NCBI RefSeq assembly: GCF_001591605.1
Contig: NZ_BCVF01000022.1
Location: 1 to 64,000 of the forward strand
Source of the DNA: Bacillus badius NBRC 15713
GTDB taxonomy: Bacteria; Bacillota; Bacilli; Bacillales; Domibacillaceae
DNA length: 64,000 nucleotides
Direction of reading: 5' to 3'
Below are positions 1 to 8,034 of this stretch, in pieces. The notes under the pieces were generated by a model. The model searched no databases and was not told the origin of the DNA. It saw only the letters and a program-made list of their open reading frames with translations. The first letter of the stretch is position 1; the number at the start of each line of letters is the position of its first letter. The translations under genes and the position numbers were made by a program.

Positions 1-5
1 TCTGA

Positions 6-35
6 GAGGATAGCCGAAAAGGCTATCCTCTTTTT
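6..35 (+). terminator. Intrinsic terminator of an upstream gene outside the window
   Basis: A perfect 10-bp stem (6-15 with 21-30) has a GAAAA loop and is followed by five T. The T-run is only on the plus strand, so it ends a plus-strand gene lying left of the window. It does not serve the minus-strand gene that stops at 91. Confidence 0.85.
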
Positions 36-90
36 ATGAATGGGCATCATCCGATACAAAAATAACAATAGCCCATCGTCTTTTTAGCTC

Positions 91-1197
91 TTATGATGCT
101 TGGCAGGCATTTAAAACAGCTCGTGTGAGTACGTCAGCGCCAATGTGGATCGCGCGCGGGTCGAACGACATATGAGGGTGATGCAGTCCTGGTTTTAAAT
201 CAGCTCCGATTCCCATCATGGCCGCTTTTAAATGCGGTCTCTTAATAGTATAGAAGTGAAAGTCATCGCTGCCTGAGGTAATAAGCGGGGCAGCCAGCAT
301 TTCCTGCCCGCCGTATTCAAGAATGCTTTGGCGAAGCAGCTCTTCCGCTTCCGCATCTACCTCCGCTCCCGGAGTTACTTTCAGCCACTCGGCTTCAATC
401 TTTACACCAAACAGCGCGCTTAACTGTTTGATTTTCTTTTCAATAATTGCCTGCATGTCCCGCAAGACCGAATTTTTTTGCGCCCGGATATCGAGGCCGA
501 ATTTTGCAGAGCCGGGGATAATATTTAAGCTTTGGCCGCCGGCCTCTACATGTGTCATTTTCACCGAATAAGGTTCAAAAGGAGAAAAATGAATCAATTT
601 CAATTGCTCATTCAAAGAAGAAAGAATATCAATGGCGTTCGTCCCTTGATGCGGACGGGCTCCATGGGCATTATCTCCGCTGATTTTTCCCCTTAAAAAG
701 GCAACAGCCCCATGGTGAATAGCCGGGGTGATTTTGCCGAAAGGCAGCTCTTCAATCGGCCGGAGGTGGATGCCAAATAAATAATCAGCATCGTCCACTG
801 CACCTTTTTCTACCATTTTTAAAGCCCCGCTTCCTGTTTCCTCAGCCGGCTGAAAAATAAAGCGGACAGTGCCATTCGTTATCCGGCTTTTCAATTGCAG
901 GATGGCTCCGATGACAATGGACATATGGGCGTCGTGGCCGCATGAATGGTTCGCTTGAAAAACACCGTCCACTTCCTGCCAAAGGGCATCTATATCCGCA
1001 CGGACAGCCACCACGGGCTTTCCGCTTCCAATTTCGGCAATCAGCCCGGTGCAATCATCAAACAGGGAAACGAAAATCCCTTCCTTTTGCAGCAGGCCGG
1101 CAATGTAGGCCGTTGTTTCTTTCTCCTCCCAGCTAATCTCAGGATGTGTATGCAGGTGTTGAAAAATGTCCATTAGCCGGTCGTCTGTTTTCTTCAC
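91..1197 (-). CDS. amhX: M20-family amidohydrolase, AmhX-like
   Basis: A predicted cytosolic zinc-dependent amidohydrolase of 368 aa, of the M20 aminoacylase/peptidase family and closest in style to Bacillus AmhX. The family removes acyl groups from N-acyl amino acids or cleaves small amide substrates. Visible metal-binding elements are SCGHDAHMS near residue 86, the catalytic glutamate pair in QPAEETGSG near 116, GIHL near 142, and a late DDFHFY segment near 313. The start is a GTG with an AAGGAGG box 7 nt upstream. It is 16 nt downstream of the epimerase gene on the same strand, so the two are probably one transcript. That pairing suggests joint processing of an acyl-amino acid or small peptide. 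The exact substrate cannot be read from the sequence. Confidence 0.8.
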   Translation of the reverse strand: MKKTDDRLMDIFQHLHTHPEISWEEKETTAYIAGLLQKEGIFVSLFDDCTGLIAEIGSGKPVVAVRADIDALWQEVDGVFQANHSCGHDAHMSIVIGAILQLKSRITNGTVRFIFQPAEETGSGALKMVEKGAVDDADYLFGIHLRPIEELPFGKITPAIHHGAVAFLRGKISGDNAHGARPHQGTNAIDILSSLNEQLKLIHFSPFEPYSVKMTHVEAGGQSLNIIPGSAKFGLDIRAQKNSVLRDMQAIIEKKIKQLSALFGVKIEAEWLKVTPGAEVDAEAEELLRQSILEYGGQEMLAAPLITSGSDDFHFYTIKRPHLKAAMMGIGADLKPGLHHPHMSFDPRAIHIGADVLTRAVLNACQAS

Positions 1198-1213
1198 GAA
1201 AGGTCCTCCTTTC

Positions 1214-2323
1214 TTAGTTAATCGTTGCGCGTGAAACCGTTAATTCTTCCAATACAGACTCGTTAATGACAAGGCCGAGTCCTGGTTTGTCGTTGAGGTG
1301 AACATATGGCACTTCATATTTTAGATCGCCAATATCCTTGCTGAACAGAATAGGACCAGTCAATTCTGTGCTTTTAATATTCTTTCGGGAGATGGCTGTG
1401 TGATAGCCGGCTGCAGAGCCGATGGACGATTCCACCATAGAACCGATCTGGCAATCAATTCCGGCGTATTCCGCAGCTTTTGCCATGTGGATGGCCGGGT
1501 AAATGCCGCCGCTCTTCATGAGTTTAATATTGATTTTGTCAACAGCCTCTTTTTTTACGATCTCCACTAATTGTTCGCCATTTTGAATTGATTCATCTGC
1601 CATCAGCGGAATCGTGCATTGCCGCTTCAACTGTGCCAGGCCGTCAATATCGCCAATACGGAGCGGCTGCTCCAGCCAGGAAAGCTGAACTTCTTCAAGC
1701 TGTTTCATGGCTTGGATCGCTACATCATATTTGTGCCAGCCTTGGTTGACATCTACGCGGATCGGCACATCCAAGCCGACCGCTTCCCGAACGGCTTGGA
1801 TTCTTTTAACATCCAGCTGCGGATCAGTGCCAACTTTCAGCTTTAATGATTGAAAGCCGTTTTGAATAGCGGCCAGCGCCTTTTCGGCCATCACTTCGGG
1901 TTCTTCGATGCTTAATACTTTTGGATAAGTCAGCTCATCATGGCTCCTTCCGCCGATCAAATCATATACCGGCAATCCGGCCGCTTTGCCCATCAGATCA
2001 TAGCAAGCAATGTCCACTGCTGCTTTGGCGGCCGGATTGGCAATAATGGCTTGATTCATTTTATGATGAATGTGTTCAATCCGGAAGGGGTTTTCCCCCA
2101 GAACAGCCGGCAAAAGGACGCGCTTTAACACCTCTATGCAGCCGTAAAAGTTTTCCGCTGTTACGTGATCATCGGGCACTGCTTCTCCCCATCCAATGAG
2201 GCCGCTGTCTGTTTCCAGCTTTACAATAATGGATGGCATGTAATCAAAGGTGGCGTAGGAAACAATGAAAGGTGTTTTTAAAGGCAAGTGGATGCCGTAA
2301 AGTTCTGCTTTTGTAATCTTCAT
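1214..2323 (-). CDS. Enolase-superfamily epimerase/racemase of the muconate-lactonizing-enzyme type (dipeptide epimerase-like)
   Basis: 369 aa, with an N-terminal capping domain and a TIM barrel. The barrel shows all superfamily residues: the KxK acid/base pair in SLKLKVG near 160, metal ligands in DVNQGW, WLEQP and ADES, and the opposite-face lysine in NIKLMKSGG near 267. This arrangement is typical of 1,1-proton-transfer enzymes such as L-Ala-D/L-Glu epimerase (YkfB). The DxD motif that dipeptide epimerases use to hold the substrate amino group is not obvious; the matching segment reads TELTGP. The true substrate may therefore be an N-acyl amino acid or another compound. It is transcribed ahead of the AmhX-like gene, and the ATG start has an AAAGGAG box. 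Confidence 0.75.
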   Translation of the reverse strand: MKITKAELYGIHLPLKTPFIVSYATFDYMPSIIVKLETDSGLIGWGEAVPDDHVTAENFYGCIEVLKRVLLPAVLGENPFRIEHIHHKMNQAIIANPAAKAAVDIACYDLMGKAAGLPVYDLIGGRSHDELTYPKVLSIEEPEVMAEKALAAIQNGFQSLKLKVGTDPQLDVKRIQAVREAVGLDVPIRVDVNQGWHKYDVAIQAMKQLEEVQLSWLEQPLRIGDIDGLAQLKRQCTIPLMADESIQNGEQLVEIVKKEAVDKINIKLMKSGGIYPAIHMAKAAEYAGIDCQIGSMVESSIGSAAGYHTAISRKNIKSTELTGPILFSKDIGDLKYEVPYVHLNDKPGLGLVINESVLEELTVSRATIN

Positions 2324-2484
2324 GAAAGTTCTCTCCTTTGTAGGTATAGACTATATATTCCAGTATAAGTGAAAAAATGGGGTTGAAAAGAAGTTTTCAG
2401 CTTAGAGCTTGGATAAAAATGAAACTTTTTTCATGGCTGGACCGTAAACAAGAGACAACAAGCGCAGAAAAAGGAGAGACGAAG

Positions 2485-2766
2485 ATGACAAATGCAATGA
2501 AGTGGATAACGGGAGGTCTTGAAGCTTTTTTTGGTATTCCGATCCTTGGCGGCATGATTATCCTTGGACATGCTTGGGCGCCGCTCGGTTTTATGGCGGT
2601 TTTGCATATTATCACCTTGCTGATTGCTTTGAATGCCGGCAAAAGCTTAACGGGCAGTATTCTCGGCATTATTGCTTCAGCGATCGGCTGGATTCCGATT
2701 GTCGGGATGGTCATGCACTGGATCACCGCACTGGTTCTGATTTCAAGCGCCTTTAGAAACAAATAA
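2485..2766 (+). CDS. Small membrane protein of unknown function
   Basis: 93 aa from the ATG at 2485, which has an AAAGGAGAG box 5-8 nt upstream. An upstream in-frame ATG at 2377 would add 36 residues but lacks a ribosome binding site. The protein is mostly hydrophobic, with about three membrane segments (roughly residues 6-28, 32-52 and 57-88) rich in Gly and Ile, and a short positively charged tail. I do not recognise the family. It stands alone between the minus-strand epimerase and a strong terminator at 2801. Confidence 0.6.
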   Translation: MTNAMKWITGGLEAFFGIPILGGMIILGHAWAPLGFMAVLHIITLLIALNAGKSLTGSILGIIASAIGWIPIVGMVMHWITALVLISSAFRNK

Positions 2767-2800
2767 CGGGCGGACAAGCAAACACGCAACGAAACAAAAA

Positions 2801-2842
2801 GAGACAAAATGGGACAGCTGTCCCGCTTTGTCTCTTTTTTTG
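2801..2842 (+). terminator. Intrinsic terminator of the small membrane protein gene
   Basis: An AGAGACAAA arm and an inner GGGAC arm pair with GTCCC and TTTGTCTC, followed by a run of T up to 2842. It separates the small gene from the acetoin operon. Confidence 0.85.
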
Positions 2843-2944
2843 TTTTGGCTTAGTACAGGTTTCAGTCATAGAAAAAGTGATGAAAGACCGCTCAGATAAA
2901 GGAATATCGATTCAAAAAGTGCTGTTTTCGCATGCTTGAACGGG

Positions 2945-2960
2945 TGGCACGGCATTTGCA
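2945..2960 (+). promoter_or_regulatory. Sigma-54 (SigL) -24/-12 promoter of the acetoin dehydrogenase operon
   Basis: TGGCAC (2945-2950), five bases, TTGCA (2956-2960) is an exact match to the sigma-54 consensus. It lies 40 nt before the acoA ATG, and transcription should begin near 2971. This fits the activator AcoR encoded downstream. A weak inverted repeat (TTTCA near 2860, TGAAA near 2881) is the best nearby candidate for an activator site, but it is not convincing. Confidence 0.92.
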
Positions 2961-2999
2961 ATAAAGAGGATGAGAAAAAATGATAGGAGGCTGTTAACC

Positions 3000-3992
3000 A
3001 TGGAAGTGCTGCAGAACAAGGGAGTTGCATTGACACAGGACCAAGCCCGGTGGATGTACAGAAAGATGCTGGAGATCCGCGAATTCGAGGATAAAGTGCA
3101 TGAACTGTTTGCTCAGGGGATTTTGCCGGGGTTCGTTCATTTGTATGCGGGCGAAGAAGCGGTAGCCGTTGGTGTATGCGCTCATTTAAATGACAAGGAT
3201 ACCATTACGAGCACTCATCGCGGACATGGGCATTGTATTGCAAAGGGCTGCGACCTCGATGGCATGATGGCTGAAATATACGGAAAAGCGACAGGCTTGT
3301 GCAAAGGAAAGGGCGGCTCAATGCATATCGCTGATTTAAATAAAGGCATGCTGGGGGCAAATGGCATTGTCGGCGGCGGTTTTCCGCTGGCATGCGGCTC
3401 TGCTTTAACGGCCAAATATAAAAAGACGGACAATGTCAGTGTTTGCTTCTTTGGAGATGGAGCCAACAATCACGGCACGTTTCATGAAGGGATTAATTTG
3501 GCGGCGATTTGGAATCTTCCTGTTATTTTCGTTGCTGAAAATAACGGGTATGCCGAAGCGACCCCATTTGAATATGCCTCCAGCTGCAAGACGATTGCAG
3601 ACCGGGCAATCGGCTACAACATTCCCGGCGTCCGTGTAGATGGAAAGAATGTGCTGGCCGTTTATAAGGCAGCGGAAGAAGCGATTCAACGGGCGCGCCG
3701 CGGAGAAGGGCCGACATTGATCGAATGCATGACCTACCGCAATTATGGACACTTTGAAGGGGATGCCCAGACGTACAAAGCGGAACCTGAAAAGAAAGAA
3801 CATAAGCAGGAAAAAGACGCCATTATTCAATTTAAAAAGTATCTGTTAACCCAGCGGCTCTTGACGGAAAACGAGCTGGCTTCTGTAGAAGAATCGGTTA
3901 TTGAAGCGATTCAGCGGGCTGTGCGGTTCAGTGAGGAAAGCCCGTATCCGAAAGAAGATGAATTACTGACAGATGTATATGTATCCTATTAA
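3000..3992 (+). CDS. acoA: Acetoin dehydrogenase E1 component, alpha subunit
   Basis: 330 aa from the ATG at 3000, preceded by AGGAGG at 2985-2990. A further in-frame ATG at 2970 sits at the predicted transcription start and cannot have its own ribosome site. The subunit binds thiamine diphosphate, and with AcoB it cleaves acetoin to acetaldehyde and an acetyl group passed to AcoC. The ThDP motif runs from GDGANNHG (about residue 152) to VAENN (about 185). Substrate-pocket residues lie in THRGHGH near 73. It is the first gene of acoABCL, transcribed from the sigma-54 promoter at 2945. The length is normal for the family. Confidence 0.93.
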   Translation: MEVLQNKGVALTQDQARWMYRKMLEIREFEDKVHELFAQGILPGFVHLYAGEEAVAVGVCAHLNDKDTITSTHRGHGHCIAKGCDLDGMMAEIYGKATGLCKGKGGSMHIADLNKGMLGANGIVGGGFPLACGSALTAKYKKTDNVSVCFFGDGANNHGTFHEGINLAAIWNLPVIFVAENNGYAEATPFEYASSCKTIADRAIGYNIPGVRVDGKNVLAVYKAAEEAIQRARRGEGPTLIECMTYRNYGHFEGDAQTYKAEPEKKEHKQEKDAIIQFKKYLLTQRLLTENELASVEESVIEAIQRAVRFSEESPYPKEDELLTDVYVSY

Positions 3993-4016
3993 TTTCTTAA
4001 AAAAGGAGAGCTGAAT

Positions 4017-5051
4017 ATGGCGAGAACAATAAGCATGTCCGAAGCGATCAATGAAGCAATCGCATTGGCGATGAGGAAAGACCCGGATGTGGTTTTGCTG
4101 GGGGAAGATGTTGCCGGGGGAGCAGAAGTGGATCATTTGCAAGATGAAGATGCCTGGGGAGGCGTACTTGGCGTAACGAAGGGACTTGTCCAAGAGTTCG
4201 GCCGGGAGCGCATTTTAGATACGCCGATTGCTGAAGCGGGCTATATGGGAGCGGCGATGGCTGCGGCGTCAACAGGACTGCGGCCGATTGCTGAATTAAT
4301 GTTTAACGATTTTATCGGCAGCTGTCTCGATGAAGTTTTAAATCAGGGAGCTAAATTCCGTTATATGTTCGGCGGGAAAGCGCAAGTGCCGGTGACGGTA
4401 AGAACTATGCACGGAGCCGGCTTTCGGGCAGCCGCCCAGCATTCGCAAAGCTTATATGCACTGTTTACAAGTATCCCAGGCTTGAAAGTAGTTGTACCAT
4501 CTACCCCTTATGATGCGAAAGGGCTGCTGCTTGCTGCTATTGAAGATAATGATCCGGTGATCTTTTTCGAAGATAAAACGCTGTATAACATGACAGGAGA
4601 AGTGCCGGAGGGCTACTATACAGTCCCGATCGGGAAAGCGGATGTTAAGCGGGAAGGCTCTGACTTAACCATTGTCGGCATTGGAAAACAAGTGAACACA
4701 GCTTTAGAAGCGGCCGGGCACCTTGCTGGCCGGGGAATCGAAGCAGAGGTAGTCGATCCGCGGAGTTTATCTCCACTAGATGAAGAAACAATCCTTTCCT
4801 CTGTGGCGAAAACGAACCGGCTGGTCATTGTCGATGAAGCGAACCCGCGTTGTAATTTGGCGACTGACATTGCGGCTATCGTAGCGGATAAAGGGTTCGA
4901 TTCGCTGGATGCGCCCATTAAGCGCATAACAGCGCCTCATACACCGGTGCCTTTCTCTCCTCCTCTAGAAGATAGGTATCTTCCTTCACCGGAGAAAGTG
5001 ATACAGGCAGTGTCTGAACTTTTAGGAGAAACCTCTTCTCTCAGCTTATAA
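4017..5051 (+). CDS. acoB: Acetoin dehydrogenase E1 component, beta subunit
   Basis: 344 aa; AGGAG lies 8 nt before the ATG. It is the transketolase-like beta subunit that completes the E1 active site with AcoA. Characteristic segments are LGEDVAGG near residue 27, the DTPIAEAGYMG segment near 66 and the VVPSTPYDAKGLL segment near 159; the C-terminal domain carries VIVDEANPR near 265. It lies 24 nt after acoA in the same operon. The closely related E1-beta at 60039 belongs to a different complex. Assignment to acetoin rather than pyruvate rests on the acoR and sigma-54 context. Confidence 0.92.
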   Translation: MARTISMSEAINEAIALAMRKDPDVVLLGEDVAGGAEVDHLQDEDAWGGVLGVTKGLVQEFGRERILDTPIAEAGYMGAAMAAASTGLRPIAELMFNDFIGSCLDEVLNQGAKFRYMFGGKAQVPVTVRTMHGAGFRAAAQHSQSLYALFTSIPGLKVVVPSTPYDAKGLLLAAIEDNDPVIFFEDKTLYNMTGEVPEGYYTVPIGKADVKREGSDLTIVGIGKQVNTALEAAGHLAGRGIEAEVVDPRSLSPLDEETILSSVAKTNRLVIVDEANPRCNLATDIAAIVADKGFDSLDAPIKRITAPHTPVPFSPPLEDRYLPSPEKVIQAVSELLGETSSLSL

Positions 5052-5079
5052 GACGATAAAGAAGAAAGGGAGAGATTCG

Positions 5080-6297
5080 ATGGCAGTAGAAGTGATCATG
5101 CCGAAATTAGGGATGGCAATGAAGGAAGGCACTGTTTCCAATTGGAATAAGCAGGTTGGAGAGGCGGTAGAAAAAGGAGAGCTGATTGCCAGCATTAACT
5201 CGGAAAAAATTGAAATGGAGATTGAAGCGCCGGCGAGCGGAAGCCTGTTGGATATTGCCGTTCCAGAAGGCGAGGGAGTCCCTCCAGGAACAGTTATTGG
5301 CTATATCGGACAGCCGGGTGAAAAAGTGCCTGAAGCCGAGACATCTGTTGCCGAGCAGCCAGCTGACAAGGAAATAGCGGCCACGGCAATGGAAGAGACG
5401 AAGCCTGTTTCGCTTTCTGCTCTCACAACAAGGAGCCGGATAAAAATCTCGCCTGTGGCCCGCAAAATAGCGGAGTCGGCCGGCATTGATTATACGCAGC
5501 TGAAAGGTTCAGGGCCAGGCGGGAGAATTACAAAGGAGGATGTGGAGAAAGCAGTCCCTGCTCCGGCAGCTTCCGAACCGGAACAGAGGGAAGAAAGCAC
5601 AGCTCCGGCAGCACAGCAAACACCGATGACAGGTATGCGCAAGGTGATTGCGGAAAGGATGCACGCCAGCTTGAAAAACAGCGCCCAGTTAACGATCACA
5701 ATGAAGGCGGATGCAACCGAAGCAGTTCAGCTTCGCGAGCAGATGGCAGAAACCGTTCAATCCCATCTGGAGGCGAATCTCTCCATGAATGATTTTGTTG
5801 CCCGGGCTGTTGTGCTGGCGCTCCAAAAGCATCCGCATATGAATAGTGCCTGCATGGATGGGCATATTCATCAGTTTGAATCGATTCATCTCGGAGTCGC
5901 TGTAGCGCTTGAGAAAGGGCTTGTAGTGCCGGTTATCCGTGATGCTCAGAATGATTCTTTTGTCCAGCTTTCTAAAAAAATCAAGCTGTGTGCTGAGCGG
6001 GCGCGCCAAGGAGAGTTGAATCAGGATGAAATGACAGGCTCGACTTTCACCATTAGCAACCTCGGCGCTTACGGAGTGGAATATTTCACCCCGATTTTAA
6101 ATTCTCCGGAAGCAGGTATTCTCGGGGTTGGCGCTATGGAGGAAGCGGCCGTATTCAAGGAAGGAACGATCGAGTGCCGCCGTTTGCTGCCTCTCAGCTT
6201 GACCTTTGACCACCGCGTACTGGACGGGGCGCCCGCGGCAGCTTTTCTGCAGACGGTCAAGCAGCTGTTGGAAGAGCCGTTTACAATGTTGCTTTAG
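5080..6297 (+). CDS. acoC: Acetoin dehydrogenase E2, dihydrolipoamide acetyltransferase
   Basis: 405 aa, the core of the complex, transferring the acetyl group from lipoyl-lysine to CoA. Domain order: an N-terminal lipoyl domain (about 1-75, modified Lys in NSEKIEME near 45), an acidic linker, a peripheral subunit-binding domain (about 125-160, SPVARKIAESAG), an Ala/Pro linker, and the catalytic domain from about 185 with DHRVLDG near 377. It lies 28 nt downstream of acoB with a GAAAGGGAG box. It has one lipoyl domain, as usual for AcoC. Confidence 0.92.
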   Translation: MAVEVIMPKLGMAMKEGTVSNWNKQVGEAVEKGELIASINSEKIEMEIEAPASGSLLDIAVPEGEGVPPGTVIGYIGQPGEKVPEAETSVAEQPADKEIAATAMEETKPVSLSALTTRSRIKISPVARKIAESAGIDYTQLKGSGPGGRITKEDVEKAVPAPAASEPEQREESTAPAAQQTPMTGMRKVIAERMHASLKNSAQLTITMKADATEAVQLREQMAETVQSHLEANLSMNDFVARAVVLALQKHPHMNSACMDGHIHQFESIHLGVAVALEKGLVVPVIRDAQNDSFVQLSKKIKLCAERARQGELNQDEMTGSTFTISNLGAYGVEYFTPILNSPEAGILGVGAMEEAAVFKEGTIECRRLLPLSLTFDHRVLDGAPAAAFLQTVKQLLEEPFTMLL

Positions 6298-6313
6298 AAG
6301 GAAGGTAGATACG

Positions 6314-7693
6314 ATGACAACCATTGCAATAATCGGCGGCGGGCCTGCCGGATATGTAGCAGCCATCACTGCCGCCCGGCAAGGACAGAAAGTCACGCTT
6401 ATTGAGGAGGGGCCCTTGGGCGGAGTGTGCTTAAATGAAGGGTGTATGCCAACGAAATTGCTGTTAGAAAGCGCCGCTGTATTGGAGAAAGTACAGCAAG
6501 CAGCAGAGTTCGGTATCCGGCGCTCATCGTCCTATGTCGAAATAGACTGGGCCTATGTCCAGCTGCGGAAAGAGAAACTGATTCGGACGCTGGCATCTGG
6601 CGTCAAGCATTTGATCAAAAAAAACCAAATTGAACTTGTCAATGGCAAGGCCCGATTTAACGATCCGCATAGCCTTCGGGTTACAACAGCGGAAGGGGAA
6701 AGGAGCATTCGGGCGGACAAGTTCATTATTGCTGCCGGGTCTGAACCTGTTTCCTTGCCCTTCGCGCCGTTTGCCGGTGAATGGGTGATTCATAGCGGCC
6801 AGGCGCTGGCTCTTTCGGCTATACCGGCGACGATGCTTATTATTGGCGGGGGAGTCATCGGCTGCGAGTTTGCCAGTATCTATAGCCGCATGGGAACGAA
6901 AGTAAGCATAATAGAAATGGCTGACCAGTTGCTTCCCGGGGAGGACCCGGATATAGCGGCTGTTTTACATGAAAAGCTGAAAGCGGACGGTGTATCTATT
7001 TATACTTCTGCTTCTGCGAAAAAAGTAGAGGCTGGAAAAAAGAAAGTAATAGCGGAAACCGCTCAAGGGATTAGGCAGTTCAGCCCTGACTGCCTGCTTG
7101 TTGCGATTGGCAGAAAGCCGCGGGTGGCCGGCCTGCAATTAGAAAACAGCGGAGTCGCTTATTCGAAAGCCGGCATTGAAGTCAATAGCCAAATGCAAAC
7201 AAGCCAGCCGCACATTTATGCGTGCGGGGATATTGTCGGCGGCAGCCAGCTGGCTCATGTTGCTTTCCATGAAGGAACAGTAGCCGCTTTGAATGCGTGC
7301 GGAGGGGCGGTCCATGCTGATTACCGGGCGGTACCCCGATGTATTTATACTTCTCCGGAGATCGCTGGCGTGGGGCTGACAGAAAAACAAGCACGCGCTC
7401 AATATGGTGACATTAAAGTAGGGGAATGTGCTTTTTCGGCTAACGGCAAATCATTGATTCTCAATGAAGCAGCAGGAAAGGTAAAGGTATTGATTGAGCC
7501 GCAGTATAATGAAATCATCGGTTTGTCGATCGTCGGCCCCCATGCTACAGAGCTGATCGGACAAGGTACAGTCATGATCCATGGCGAGATGACAGCCGAC
7601 AGTCTGGAGCGGCTGATCGCCGCTCATCCAAGCGTATCGGAAGCTATTTATGAGGCTGTAGCCTCCACGGCCGGCCAAGCTGTGCATACCTGA
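6314..7693 (+). CDS. acoL: Dihydrolipoyl dehydrogenase E3 of the acetoin complex
   Basis: 459 aa from the ATG at 6314; an earlier in-frame start at 6206 would lie inside acoC and is rejected. It reoxidises the lipoyl groups of AcoC with FAD and NAD+. It shows the FAD-binding GGGPAGY near residue 8, the redox disulfide in GVCLNEGC near 40, a canonical NAD-binding IIGGGVIGCEF near 175, a second FAD motif in YACGD, and the catalytic HPSVSE near 437. It lies 16 nt after acoC and is the last gene of the operon. It keeps all standard motifs, unlike the E3 at 62436. Confidence 0.92.
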   Translation: MTTIAIIGGGPAGYVAAITAARQGQKVTLIEEGPLGGVCLNEGCMPTKLLLESAAVLEKVQQAAEFGIRRSSSYVEIDWAYVQLRKEKLIRTLASGVKHLIKKNQIELVNGKARFNDPHSLRVTTAEGERSIRADKFIIAAGSEPVSLPFAPFAGEWVIHSGQALALSAIPATMLIIGGGVIGCEFASIYSRMGTKVSIIEMADQLLPGEDPDIAAVLHEKLKADGVSIYTSASAKKVEAGKKKVIAETAQGIRQFSPDCLLVAIGRKPRVAGLQLENSGVAYSKAGIEVNSQMQTSQPHIYACGDIVGGSQLAHVAFHEGTVAALNACGGAVHADYRAVPRCIYTSPEIAGVGLTEKQARAQYGDIKVGECAFSANGKSLILNEAAGKVKVLIEPQYNEIIGLSIVGPHATELIGQGTVMIHGEMTADSLERLIAAHPSVSEAIYEAVASTAGQAVHT

Positions 7694-7752
7694 TCAATAT
7701 TCAGGGAGGCTGGCCAATAATCCATAAAATAAAAAGAGGTCGGGAAGAAATA

Positions 7753-7809
7753 GGTGCTGTCCCAAAAAGTCATTTTTCATGACTTTTTAGGCAGCCCTTT
7801 TCTTTTTTT
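7753..7809 (+). terminator. Terminator of acoABCL
   Basis: GGTGCTGTCC and a perfect 9-bp AAAAAGTCA / TGACTTTTT stem pair with GGCAGCCC, then comes a T-rich tail ending at 7809. It sits 60 nt after the acoL stop. Confidence 0.8.
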
Positions 7810-7825
7810 AAGAGGGAAATGATAT

Positions 7826-7854
7826 TTGAAAGAATTTTCTTTCTATTTTATAAT
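7826..7854 (+). promoter_or_regulatory. Sigma-A promoter for acoR
   Basis: TTGAAA (7826-7831), a 17-nt spacer and TATAAT (7849-7854). Transcription would start near 7861, leaving a leader of about 170 nt before acoR with no clear structure. So acoR is expressed from a housekeeping promoter while its target uses sigma-54. No consensus cre was seen here. Confidence 0.8.
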
Positions 7855-8034
7855 GAGAAAAGTATCAATTTTTATTTGTACAGACACTTTACATGCTTCT
7901 TTGCACGCTCATTCTCTTCTTTTTTTAAAACCGCTGTTTATACGTTCATTCATCCACTCTCGTACTTTCTCAGACCTACATAACATGTAAGCTTTTCAGG
8001 TGTACAAAATAAATGATTTAAGGGGGATATGTTC

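Noticed and set aside
323-1176. Plus-strand reading frames inside the AmhX gene
   Set aside because: They lie antisense to a full-length conserved protein, have no ribosome sites and no family resemblance.
6206-6313. Longer N-terminus for AcoL
   Set aside because: The extra 36 residues are the out-of-frame end of acoC; the FAD motif begins right after the ATG at 6314.
7753-7800. GGTGCTGTCCCAAAAAGTC resembling an insertion-sequence end
   Set aside because: No transposase or second end nearby; the hairpin with T-run directly after acoL is better explained as a terminator.
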